From NCBI GenBank assembly GCA_964610385.1, contig CAZSXW010000007.1, positions 1 through 64,000 on the forward strand: a DNA stretch of 64,000 nt, written 5' to 3'. Below the pieces are notes generated by a model. It saw only the letters and a program-made list of their open reading frames with translations. It ran no database searches and was not told the DNA's origin. Shown piece by piece: positions 46,263 through 53,790 of this stretch. This DNA comes from CAZBSE01 sp964610385. GTDB taxonomy: Bacteria > Actinomycetota > Humimicrobiia > Humimicrobiales > Humimicrobiaceae. Within the stretch, counting starts at the first letter, position 1; every line of letters starts with the position of its first letter. The position numbers and the translations under genes were made by a program.

Positions 46263-47003
46263 ATGGGTTTTATTGGTCAGTTAAAGAAATCATTTGCGGT
46301 AACGAAAAAGGATTTGTTTATTTTTTATTTAAAGGGACCCGTAGTAATATCAGGTATACTTATGCCGTCTTTTTTATTTATTGCTTTTGCTTTAGGAAGA
46401 AATCTTTCTTTAAGTTTTTTGATACCAGGTCTGCTGGGCATGGCACTCTTTGTTACTGTCTCGTCCATAGGACCGGTGATAGCGCCCTGGGAAACCAGAA
46501 TGAAAACTTTTGAAAGGCTAGTTTCGGCACCTATCACATTGTGGGCAATAATCCTTGGCGATATATTTGCCTCCCTTATGTTTGGTCTGTTTATAACCTT
46601 TTTCATTTTTATAATAAGTATTATCTTATTGGGAGTAGGGATAATAAGTTTAAGCCTGCTGGCGGGTACCATTATTGCGGCTTTTTGCTTTTCTTCTCTG
46701 GGCCTGCTGATATCGGCTCCACCTACTGATAATCCATCCAATATAATGATGCTCCAGAGCATGATCAAATTCCCGTTGATCTTTATAAGCGGTGTATTCG
46801 TTCCTATTGACAATATGGGAAGCTGGAAATTTATTTCGTATATTTCTCCTCTGACTTATTATACCGATCTGGCCAGGCACTCCATAAGCGGTGTAAGCAA
46901 TTTTGGTCCTATTGTGGATCTTCCGGTACTTCTTGGATTTAGTATCCTGTTCTTTACAATTGCTATAGTGTGGCATAAAAAAAGTTTGACAAAGAGATTT
47001 TAA
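46263..47003 (+). CDS. ABC-2-type transporter permease
   Basis: 246 residues with six hydrophobic segments and the ABC-2 pattern 'FISGVFVPIDNMGSWKFISYISPLTYYTDLARH'. Partner of the upstream ATPase. AAGGAG precedes the ATG. Together they form a half-size exporter acting as a dimer; the cargo is unknown. Confidence 0.92.
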   Translation: MGFIGQLKKSFAVTKKDLFIFYLKGPVVISGILMPSFLFIAFALGRNLSLSFLIPGLLGMALFVTVSSIGPVIAPWETRMKTFERLVSAPITLWAIILGDIFASLMFGLFITFFIFIISIILLGVGIISLSLLAGTIIAAFCFSSLGLLISAPPTDNPSNIMMLQSMIKFPLIFISGVFVPIDNMGSWKFISYISPLTYYTDLARHSISGVSNFGPIVDLPVLLGFSILFFTIAIVWHKKSLTKRF

Positions 47004-47019
47004 AATAGTGAGGTAGCAA

Positions 47020-47355
47020 GTGAAAGATAAGGTAGTAATGATGTCAGAAATTTTCAAGGCCCTGGGTGATCCTACCAGACTCAGAATAATAAGAATGCTG
47101 GCATCTAAAATGGAAGACAACCTGTGTGTAGTCGATCTGGCGAAAAAACTCAGTATCACCCAACCTGCTGCGTCCCAGCATATAAAGATTTTAAAAAGTA
47201 TCGGTATTCTTGAGCCAAATAGGATAGGCTTTCGCGTATACTATAGTGTAAATGCGGAGGTTTTGAATGAATATAAAGAGGATATCGATAAACTATTTAA
47301 AATAGTATTTGAAAAATGCCCCAAATATGGTAAATGTAAGGGACATAAGGCTTAG
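47020..47355 (+). CDS. ArsR-family transcriptional regulator
   Basis: 111 residues. The winged HTH has 'EIFKALGDPTRLRIIRMLAS', 'LCVVDLAKKLSITQPAASQHIKILKSIGIL' and a 'VYYSVN' wing. The C-terminus 'EKCPKYGKCKGHKA' carries two Cys and a His that might bind a metal, but no classical metal box is present in the recognition helix. GTG start after GAGGTAG. It lies 17 nt after the permease gene, so it probably controls this exporter operon. Confidence 0.9.
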   Translation: MKDKVVMMSEIFKALGDPTRLRIIRMLASKMEDNLCVVDLAKKLSITQPAASQHIKILKSIGILEPNRIGFRVYYSVNAEVLNEYKEDIDKLFKIVFEKCPKYGKCKGHKA

Positions 47356-47452
47356 TTTTATTACTATAGCATATGATCAATTACTTTAGAAATCAAAGCA
47401 GCATTGATATGAGAGCAGTTTATAACTAATTTTTAAAAATTGGAGGTTATGA

Positions 47453-47884
47453 ATGGAAAAAAGCGACCAGGCAATTTCTTTTTTTAATCAGGGATTTAAT
47501 TGTGCCCAGTCTGTTTTTTCCGCTTTTAGCGAGAAATTTGGAGTGGACAGGGAACAGGCAAGAATGATAGCAAGCGGGTTTGGAGGCGGCTTTGGAGGAT
47601 TACAGAAGACCTGTGGTGCTGTGACAGGGGCAATCATGATGATTGGATGCAGGTTTTTTGATAAAGATAATTTAAAGGATTCCAAAGAGATTGTCTATCA
47701 GCACGCCAGAGATTTTATCAGTAAGTTTCGGAGTAGAAATGGAACTATAAGTTGTCTTGAACTTATCGGAGTCGATTTTAGCACTGAAGAAGGTATGCGG
47801 GAAGCGAGAGAAAAAAATCTTTTTGAAAAAAATTGTAACAAATATGTCAGGGATGCCTGTGAGATATTGGAAGAGATTATATAA
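47453..47884 (+). CDS. C_GCAxxG_C_C family redox protein
   Basis: 143 residues. Conserved Cys17 (FNCAQSVF), Cys54 in TCGAVTGA, Cys in 'SCLELIG' and the C-terminal 'NCNKYVRDAC'. The family is found in anaerobes and is assumed to use these Cys residues in redox or metal chemistry. GGAGG before the ATG. Followed at 15 nt by the DNA glycosylase gene. Confidence 0.88.
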   Translation: MEKSDQAISFFNQGFNCAQSVFSAFSEKFGVDREQARMIASGFGGGFGGLQKTCGAVTGAIMMIGCRFFDKDNLKDSKEIVYQHARDFISKFRSRNGTISCLELIGVDFSTEEGMREAREKNLFEKNCNKYVRDACEILEEII

Positions 47885-47898
47885 AAAATCATCCGGTC

Positions 47899-48609
47899 AT
47901 GAAAAAAGATAAACAATATAATATAGACAGTATAATAAAAAGGTTAAAGTCCTTATCAAATCCTGAAGCAATTAAGGGAATGGCCAGATTCGGTATCAAT
48001 CCGGAAAGAAATCTGGGCACATCAATACCGCAGTTAAGGAAAACTGCAAAAGAGTTAGGAAGGGATCACGAGTTAGCCCTGGATCTGTGGTCAACGGGTA
48101 TACATGATGCCAGGATACTTGCAGGCATGATAGATGAACCGGACGACGTCTCAGAAAAGCAGATGGAGCAGTGGGCAGGGGATTTTGATTCCTGGGATGT
48201 CTGTGACCAGGTATGCATGAATCTTTTTAAAAAGTCACCTATTGTGTATGAGAAGGCAGTTGAATGGAGTAAAAGAGACAAAGAATTTGTAAAAAGGGCG
48301 GGATTTGCACTTATGGCAGTTCTTGCTGTAGGGGATAAAAAAGCAGGTGATGATAAATTCATTAAGTTTTTACCGTATATTAAAAAAGAATCAACCGATG
48401 GTAGAAATTATGTAAAAAAGGCAGTCAACTGGGCTTTAAGGCAGATAGGTAAGCGAAATCTTAATCTCAATAAGATAGCTATCAAGACAGGAGAAGAGAT
48501 TTATAATATTGATTCCAAAAGTGCAAAATGGATCGCCTCAGATGCCTTAAGAGAGCTTAAAAGCAAAGAGGTGCAAAAGAGACTGACTGATAAGGAAAGG
48601 AGACAATAA
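47899..48609 (+). CDS. DNA alkylation repair protein (AlkD-like, HEAT-like repeats)
   Basis: 236 residues, helical throughout. The pattern 'RNLGTSIPQLRKTAKELGRD', 'LWSTGIHDARILAGMIDEP' and 'WDVCDQVCMNLF' is typical of the DNA alkylation repair family. It removes bulky or positively charged alkylated bases. Its stop lies 2 nt before the DUF3795 gene, so the two are translated together. Confidence 0.9.
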   Translation: MKKDKQYNIDSIIKRLKSLSNPEAIKGMARFGINPERNLGTSIPQLRKTAKELGRDHELALDLWSTGIHDARILAGMIDEPDDVSEKQMEQWAGDFDSWDVCDQVCMNLFKKSPIVYEKAVEWSKRDKEFVKRAGFALMAVLAVGDKKAGDDKFIKFLPYIKKESTDGRNYVKKAVNWALRQIGKRNLNLNKIAIKTGEEIYNIDSKSAKWIASDALRELKSKEVQKRLTDKERRQ

Positions 48610-48611
48610 AT

Positions 48612-49073
48612 ATGTCGGATCAAAAATCAATAATTGCATACTGCGGTCTTTTCTGCAGCGAGTGTTTCAGTCATACTGGAAGGATTGCTGATCTTGCAAG
48701 GGATCTGAGAAAGGAACTCAGGCAGGAAAGGTTTGATAAAACCGCAGAATCATTATCTGCTCTTTCATTTTTTAAAATTTTTAATAAGTATCCCGACTGT
48801 TATGAAGTATTGGGTGCTATGGTCAGGCTTAGATGTAAAAAAGGCTGCAGGGAAGGCGGAGGAGATCCCTTCTGTGCTGTAAGGAGATGCTGTGTGAAGA
48901 AAGGATTTGAAGGCTGCTGGCAGTGTGATGATTTTGAGGACTGCAGAAAGATGGATTTCCTGAAGACAAATCATGGTGATGCGCATATAAAAAATTTGAG
49001 GAAGATAAGAAAAAAAGGAAAAAAAGAATTTCTTAAAGGTAAAAAGTACTGGTATTCAAAAATTAAGTCCTAA
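48612..49073 (+). CDS. DUF3795 family Cys-rich protein 1
   Basis: 153 residues with 'AYCGLFCSECFSHTG', 'CKKGCREGGGDPFCAVRRCC' and 'GCWQCDDFEDC'. The many CxxC and CxxxC groups imply a zinc or iron-sulfur site. The family is common in anaerobic bacteria and archaea; its function is unknown. It is the first of three copies in 4 kb. AAAGGAGA precedes the ATG. Confidence 0.87.
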   Translation: MSDQKSIIAYCGLFCSECFSHTGRIADLARDLRKELRQERFDKTAESLSALSFFKIFNKYPDCYEVLGAMVRLRCKKGCREGGGDPFCAVRRCCVKKGFEGCWQCDDFEDCRKMDFLKTNHGDAHIKNLRKIRKKGKKEFLKGKKYWYSKIKS

Positions 49074-49088
49074 TTCTTGAGATAGTGT

Positions 49089-49183
49089 GGAGAGATGGCT
49101 GAGATGGTCGAAAGCGCTCGACTCGAAATCGAGTGTACCGCTGAAAAGTGGTACCGTGGGTTCGAATCCCACTCTCTCCGCCA
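49089..49183 (+). tRNA. tRNA-Ser(CGA)
   Basis: Acceptor stem GGAGAGA/TCTCTCC, discriminator G, encoded CCA. Anticodon loop CTCGAAA gives CGA (codon UCG). Long variable arm ACCGCTGAAAAGTGGT. Unlike the other three tRNA genes here it carries no downstream repeat element. Confidence 0.96.
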
Positions 49184-49262
49184 GTTAAAAAAGAAAGATC
49201 TGGCTCATTATTGTTAAAGCTTGCTTAATTTTTATAATTATAAATTTTTAGAGAGTATTCAA

Positions 49263-49931
49263 ATGAGCACATATATAGTAATGAAGATACTTGAATCAGC
49301 TCCGAACAGGTATGATAGGGGTATTAGTATTCTTACTTTTGGAAGGCTGGAAAAAATATATGACCGGTTGACTTCTCATATTAAAAGGAGACAGAGTGTC
49401 TTTGATATTGGCTGCGGAACGGGAACATTGACGATAAGGGCTGCCTTAAAGGGTGCAAGAGTAAAGGGTATTGATATTAATCCTCAGATGTTGGAAATTG
49501 CACAAAAGAGAGCAAATGAAGCAAATCTTGAAAAAAATATAAAGTTATGCGAGATGGGTGTTGCAGAGATTGGGAATGAGGAAACAGGTAGTTATAGCGC
49601 TGTGATGAGCAGTCTGTGTTTCTCTGAACTGACCCAGGATGAGTTAAATTATGCCTTGAAAGAGGTAAAAAGAATATTAAATCCGGGAGGTCTTTTACTG
49701 ATTGCGGATGAAGCTGTACCGAAAAATCCATTAAAAAGGGTAGGTAATTGGCTGATCAGATTTCCTCTTATGATAATTACCTATATATTTACCCAGACTA
49801 TTACAAGGGCGATAAGAGATTTACCCCGGAAAATAAGAGAAGCAGGTTTTATTATAGAATCCATTAGATTGAGCGGGATGGAGGATTTCATAGAAATAGT
49901 GGCAAAAAAGCCTAAGGGAATAATAAAATGA
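49263..49931 (+). CDS. SAM-dependent methyltransferase next to the HgcAB-like fusion
   Basis: 222 residues from ATG 49263 (the frame also opens at TTG 49221 without a ribosome site). Class I SAM fold: motif I 'VFDIGCGTGTL', motif II acidic residue in 'GIDINPQML', then 'LNPGGLLLIADE'. A hydrophobic stretch 'LIRFPLMIITYIF' suggests contact with the membrane or with the membrane partner. It overlaps the fusion gene by 4 nt (ATGA). From memory, methyltransferases of this kind accompany HgcAB-like fusions and have been called corrinoid-protein-associated. Confidence 0.85.
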   Translation: MSTYIVMKILESAPNRYDRGISILTFGRLEKIYDRLTSHIKRRQSVFDIGCGTGTLTIRAALKGARVKGIDINPQMLEIAQKRANEANLEKNIKLCEMGVAEIGNEETGSYSAVMSSLCFSELTQDELNYALKEVKRILNPGGLLLIADEAVPKNPLKRVGNWLIRFPLMIITYIFTQTITRAIRDLPRKIREAGFIIESIRLSGMEDFIEIVAKKPKGIIK

Positions 49932-51100
49932 ATTTTTTTAAATATGTCATTATAAACATCATTGGAACCCTTTTGAGGGGTTTCCCTCTTCCATGTAAAA
50001 CAGGCTTGATTAAAATAGGAAAACCAGGTAAAGATTCTCCTGTTTTTATAACCGGCAACTATTGTGTGACTGTAGAGAGGGTAAAAAGAGCACTTGTGAA
50101 AAATACCATAGATTGCTATCTGCTTATTGCTAACAGCAGGGGTATTAACGTATGGTGTTCCGCAGCGGGTGGTCATTTCACAAATCATGATGTTATATCT
50201 GTTCTAAAAACCAGCGGAATTGAGAAGCTCGCGAATCGCAGGAACGCAATACTACCTCAGCTTGCAGCAGCAGGAATTGAAGCAAAGGTAATAAAGGAAA
50301 AAACGGGATGGAATATAATCTGGGGGCCCGTTTATACAGAAAACATACCTGATTTCATCAGAAACAATTTTAAAAAAACTCCAGAGATGAGAGATGTTAA
50401 GTTTCCTTTAATGCAAAGAATAGAGATAAGTGTTATGTGGGCTTTCCCTTTTTCGATAATAGTGGCTTTTATTGCATTTCTATTCTGGCGTGAGATGCTG
50501 CTGCCTTTAGTTCTTCTTACATGGATTTTACCGTTTTTAATCTTCATGTTGTTTCCTCTTTATTCTGGTTTATTAAATCCCAGGAGGAGAGGGGTAGGTT
50601 TCAGCAGATACACCGTTATTTTTGAGTTCGCCCGTGTTCCTCTAATTTTAGAGGGGATTTTTATTTTCTGTCTCATTCTTTACAGCGTACTGGTTGGGAC
50701 ATTTAGCTTAAACTTTATTTTACGCTGGGGGTTTGCCTCGCTGGTTATTATCCTTTTGATAAGCATTGATCTGATGGGAAGCACTCCCGTGTACAAGAGC
50801 GGGTTGCATGAAGATCGGCTTTTAAAAGTAATTTTAGATGAAGAGAAGTGCATAGGCTGCGGCATCTGCGAGCAGGTCTGCCCGAGGAACTGCTATGAAA
50901 TGGATAAAGACAGGCATATTGCAGTAATGCCGGGAGCGGATAAGTGTGTTCAATGTGGTGCATGCATAGTTCAGTGCACCGTCGATGCATTGTATTTTGG
51001 AAGCCCCAAAGGTGAGATAATAAATCCAGAGGTTATCAGAAAATTCAAATTAAACCTTTTGGGCAAGCGTCTTGCGAGAGGAGGAAAGAATGGAAAGTAA
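49928..51100 (+). CDS. HgcA-HgcB-like fusion: corrinoid-binding domain, membrane part, bis-[4Fe-4S] ferredoxin
   Basis: 390 residues. Residues 20-150 match the corrinoid domain of HgcA: 'DSPVFITGNYCVTVERVKRA', the cap-helix NVWCSAAGG with Cys77, and 'TSGIEKLANRRNAILPQL'. Four hydrophobic segments span about 158-290. A C-terminal ferredoxin has Cys308/311/314/318 and Cys340/343/346/350. In mercury methylators HgcA and HgcB are separate, the cap helix reads N(V/I)WCA(A/G)GK, and HgcB ends in a Cys pair. Here the motif differs and the tail has no Cys. A methyl-transfer role with corrinoid is therefore likely, while mercury methylation is doubtful. Confidence 0.85.
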   Translation: MNFFKYVIINIIGTLLRGFPLPCKTGLIKIGKPGKDSPVFITGNYCVTVERVKRALVKNTIDCYLLIANSRGINVWCSAAGGHFTNHDVISVLKTSGIEKLANRRNAILPQLAAAGIEAKVIKEKTGWNIIWGPVYTENIPDFIRNNFKKTPEMRDVKFPLMQRIEISVMWAFPFSIIVAFIAFLFWREMLLPLVLLTWILPFLIFMLFPLYSGLLNPRRRGVGFSRYTVIFEFARVPLILEGIFIFCLILYSVLVGTFSLNFILRWGFASLVIILLISIDLMGSTPVYKSGLHEDRLLKVILDEEKCIGCGICEQVCPRNCYEMDKDRHIAVMPGADKCVQCGACIVQCTVDALYFGSPKGEIINPEVIRKFKLNLLGKRLARGGKNGK

Positions 51101-51905
51101 AAGAAAATCACTGCAAAAAGACACTTCAGAACCAGAATTTTCTTATTTTGAATTGCAGTCATACTGGGGCGGTACAAAACATTACGGAGGATTAAAAGCT
51201 ACAAGAGAACTGATTGAGCTATTAGGTCTAAGAGAAGACAAATATGTGCTTGATATTGGCTGCGGTGTTGGAGCGACTGCCTGTTATATTGCAAAGAGGT
51301 ATGGCTGCAAGGTAGTGGGTATTGATATTTCCGATAAAATGCTTGATTGGGCGAAGAAGAGAGCAAAAAGAGAGAAAGTAGAGCAGAAAGTTGAATTCAG
51401 GGTAGCAGATGCGAGAGCTCTCCCTTTCAAGGACGATATTTTCGATGCAGTTATTTGCGAATCTGTGACAGCATTTGTAGAGGATAAGCGTAAAGCAGTA
51501 AGTGAGTATGCACGAGTAACAAAACCGGAAGGGTGTATCGGATTTAATGAGGGAACATGGCTAAATGAAAAACCTCCACAGGATTTGGTTGAATATTTAT
51601 CTCTTGCTACAGGTGTAAAAAAGATGTTGACTTGTAACGGTTGGGTTAGACTGCTGGAGAATTCCGGATTGAGGCTGAAGGAAGCAAGGATTTACAAAAT
51701 CAATAATATAAGTCAGCTGATTAATGAAATGAGGCAATTAAGTCTTAGAGATTTTTTAGTAGGCTGGAGCAGGTTTATATCTCTATTTATCAAGAGTTCA
51801 TCTTTTAGAAAACATTTAAAAAAATTATGGCCTGGTTCCAAAAATATCAGAAACATGTTCAGATATATAGGATATGGCATATATGTTGGAGATTTAAAAG
51901 CGTAA
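51090..51905 (+). CDS. SAM-dependent methyltransferase 2
   Basis: 271 residues from ATG 51090, preceded by GAGGAGG. The start overlaps the end of the fusion gene. Motif I 'VLDIGCGVGAT', acidic 'GIDISDKML', then 'VADARALPFKDDIFDAVICES'. The N-terminal 'LQSYWGGTKHYGGLKATREL' and a hydrophobic C-terminal third distinguish it from simple methyltransferases. Its tight overlap with the HgcAB-like gene suggests a shared pathway, perhaps methylating or demethylating the corrinoid or its product. Confidence 0.87.
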   Translation: MESKRKSLQKDTSEPEFSYFELQSYWGGTKHYGGLKATRELIELLGLREDKYVLDIGCGVGATACYIAKRYGCKVVGIDISDKMLDWAKKRAKREKVEQKVEFRVADARALPFKDDIFDAVICESVTAFVEDKRKAVSEYARVTKPEGCIGFNEGTWLNEKPPQDLVEYLSLATGVKKMLTCNGWVRLLENSGLRLKEARIYKINNISQLINEMRQLSLRDFLVGWSRFISLFIKSSSFRKHLKKLWPGSKNIRNMFRYIGYGIYVGDLKA

Positions 51906-51911
51906 TTGATT

Positions 51912-52307
51912 ATGGAACAAAAACTAATCGCTCCCTGCGGCATGAACTGCTGGATCTGCTATGCCTATTTGCGAGAAAAGAATAAATGCCCTGGATGTAG
52001 ATTTTTTGATGCGAAAGAACCAGTCAGTATTGCCAGATGTAAAATTAAAAACTGCGAATTTATTCTAAATGGTAAAGTGAAATTCTGCTTTGAATGTGAC
52101 AATTTCCCATGCAAGAACTTGAAACATTTGGACAAAAGGTACAGAACTAAATACAAGATGAGTGAAATAGAAAATCTTGAATATATCAAGAAAAATGGCA
52201 TAAGAAAATTTATAAGAAATGAGAAAATAAGATGGTCATGTCCAAAATGCGGTGGAACTATTTGTGTACATAAAGGATATTGTTTTAATTGCGGAGAAAA
52301 AATATGA
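51912..52307 (+). CDS. DUF3795 family Cys-rich protein 2
   Basis: 131 residues from ATG 51912. 'APCGMNCWICYAYLREKNKCPGC', 'CKIKNC', 'FCFECDNFPCKNL' and a C-terminal zinc ribbon 'CPKCGG...CFNCGEK'. Follows the methyltransferase gene by 6 nt and overlaps the next gene by 4 nt (ATGA). Function unknown; the operon suggests an accessory in the corrinoid/methyl system. Confidence 0.85.
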   Translation: MEQKLIAPCGMNCWICYAYLREKNKCPGCRFFDAKEPVSIARCKIKNCEFILNGKVKFCFECDNFPCKNLKHLDKRYRTKYKMSEIENLEYIKKNGIRKFIRNEKIRWSCPKCGGTICVHKGYCFNCGEKI

Positions 52308-52651
52308 ATCCAAAAAAACTCGTTGGCTGTTGTGGCGCATATTGTAAGACTTGCAAACCATTTATTGATGGGGTTTGCAAAGGATGTAAAATTGGCTATG
52401 ATGCAGGAGAAAGAGATATCAACAAAGCCAAATGTAAAATCAAATTGTGTTGTTTTAGGGATAATAAATTTGATACCTGTGCCGATTGTTCTAAATTAGA
52501 TTCATGCAGCATTATTGGCGGTTTGTATATCAAGAATGGGTATAAATACAAGAAGTACAAACAGTCTATTGAATTCATAAAGAAAAACGGATATCCAAAA
52601 TTTATCAAATTGGCAGACAAATGGAAATGCGCATACGGTAAATTGAATTGA
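52304..52651 (+). CDS. DUF3795 family Cys-rich protein 3
   Basis: 115 residues from ATG 52304, with GGAG 7 nt upstream (an in-frame TTG at 52289 precedes the site). 'GCCGAYCKTCKPFIDGVCKGC', 'CKIKLCCF' and 'CADCSKLDSC'. It shares the 'EFIKKNGYPKFI' end with the previous gene, so the two are tandem duplicates. Last gene of the methyltransferase-HgcAB-like operon. Confidence 0.85.
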   Translation: MNPKKLVGCCGAYCKTCKPFIDGVCKGCKIGYDAGERDINKAKCKIKLCCFRDNKFDTCADCSKLDSCSIIGGLYIKNGYKYKKYKQSIEFIKKNGYPKFIKLADKWKCAYGKLN

Positions 52652-52729
52652 AAATAACTTGCAGCCAAAATAGTTCCGCCCCTTGAGTCAATCACGCGCA
52701 AAGTCGGTTCAGATTTTTTCAAATATACA

Positions 52730-52774
52730 CCGCCAGTGATAACGATTCGAACCTCTGTATTTATCATCCGGCGG
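52730..52774. repeat. Imperfect palindrome between convergent genes
   Basis: CCGCC-AG-TGATAA (52730-52742) can pair with TTATCA-TCC-GGCGG (52761-52774) around an 18-nt loop containing GATTCGAACC, a T-arm-like string. No T-run follows on either side. It may be a REP-like or tRNA-derived scrap. Confidence 0.3.
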
Positions 52775-52784
52775 AGCAGGGGTC

Positions 52785-53078
52785 TTAAAGAAAAAGATTA
52801 TCGTCTCTCTTATCTATGCGGTACTTAAAGATATGGTAAATTGCCAGGCAGATACCGCCAATTAAGGTTACAGCGAGCACCTCGCTTATAATAAAGAACG
52901 GCCAGGCAGGAATATCTATGCCATTTACTGTATCCATGATTTCACCCATGTTCATAAGTATAGAAAAAGGCATGGCAAATAAAATGATAGGAGCTGAAAG
53001 CCCTGCAAAACATATCCAGAGAATTTTCTGCACGTTTTTTAGTTTTTTTTCCTTTATAGTTATAGTTTCCGTGGTCAT
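52785..53078 (-). CDS. Small two-helix membrane protein, partner of PadR
   Basis: 97 residues. Basic N-terminus, hydrophobic segments at about 20-48 and 57-82, charged tail. No family recognised. It starts 2 nt after the PadR gene on the same strand, the usual place for membrane proteins regulated by PadR repressors. Confidence 0.7.
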   Translation of the reverse strand: MTTETITIKEKKLKNVQKILWICFAGLSAPIILFAMPFSILMNMGEIMDTVNGIDIPAWPFFIISEVLAVTLIGGICLAIYHIFKYRIDKRDDNLFL

Positions 53079-53080
53079 AA

Positions 53081-53476
53081 TTATTTCCTTTCTTGATTAC
53101 TTTTTATTAAATTGTTTTTTTGAATAAGACCGGCAACAACTGGATGCTGAAAAACCTTAATATTCCGAGAGATAAAATGGCTTAGAAGTTTTTGCCCGAG
53201 ATCGGTTAGATAAAAGTATCGACGGTCAGGTCCGATATCAGATTGCCGTATTTCACTGTCAATCACCCCGGACTCCGCTAAACGATAGAGGGCGCGGTAA
53301 ATACTATTCTCATCAGCATTGATTATGTTCTGACTTAGTTCGGAAAGGAGCCCTTTTACTTCACGTGGGTAAGCTTTTCGTCGGGATAATAGGAGGAGCA
53401 GCCAGAAACTGAGAAGTCCTTTCTTGTATGTTTCTTCCCATTGAGCAAGTAGTGCTTCAAGATTATTTTTATTCAT
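53081..53476 (-). CDS. PadR-family transcriptional regulator
   Basis: 131 residues from ATG 53476 with GGAGA 6 nt upstream (the frame opens at 53530, but those codons overlap the promoter/operator). Winged HTH: 'LLSFWLLLLLSRRKAYPREVKGLLSE', 'ENSIYRALYRLAESGVIDSE' and the wing 'DRRYFYLTDLG'. It represses the small membrane-protein gene behind it and probably itself. Confidence 0.88.
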   Translation of the reverse strand: MNKNNLEALLAQWEETYKKGLLSFWLLLLLSRRKAYPREVKGLLSELSQNIINADENSIYRALYRLAESGVIDSEIRQSDIGPDRRYFYLTDLGQKLLSHFISRNIKVFQHPVVAGLIQKNNLIKSNQERK

Positions 53477-53505
53477 AAGCAATCTCCATAAGTAAAATAC
53501 AAATA

Positions 53506-53528
53506 GTATTATACTAGAAGTATAATAC
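53506..53528 (-). promoter_or_regulatory. Palindromic operator of the PadR gene
   Basis: A perfect palindrome with arms GTATTATACT (53506-53515) and AGTATAATAC (53519-53528) around AGA. It lies 30-52 nt upstream of the PadR start and itself contains a TATAAT-like -10. Its place and symmetry suit a dimeric autorepressor. Confidence 0.65.
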
Positions 53529-53550
53529 ATATGAATTATAATGTCAATAA

Positions 53551-53612
53551 ATATTTTTTACAGGATTTGATAAGACGAATTGAATAGAAAACTGAGAAGT
53601 CTGCTTTTAATT
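53551..53612 (+). repeat. Decayed orphan copy of the tRNA-associated element
   Basis: AGGATTTG (53562-53569) followed by ATAAGACGAATTGA, a 14-nt gap and GAGAAGTCTGC aligns with the core of copies S1 and S2 (GGGATTTG, AAAAGACGGACTGA, GGGAGTCTGC) with the same spacing. The hairpin before it and the tRNA-derived end are missing and no tRNA gene lies next to it. It shows that the family also occurs, or has been moved, away from tRNA genes. Confidence 0.55.
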
Positions 53613-53790
53613 GAAATAGTAGTATACATTAAATACCCGCATATACTAAATAACCACAATTTGATAAAATCAATCAACGAATACTCTGGATATATCTTTT
53701 CACTTAGGGCCTAAAAAATATAAAAATGTTGGGGACGACTTATAATAAAATTTGAATGGTTGAGAAATATAGGTTCAAGGAGTGTGATTA

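Noticed and set aside
49928..51100. Calling the fusion a mercury methylation protein
   Set aside because: Cap-helix motif differs and the C-terminal Cys pair of HgcB is missing; fused forms known to me lack proven methylation of mercury.
52396..52767. 123-codon minus-strand frame over DUF3795 protein 3
   Set aside because: Mostly antisense to a clear Cys-rich gene; the first 40 codons lie in the gap but match no family I recognise.
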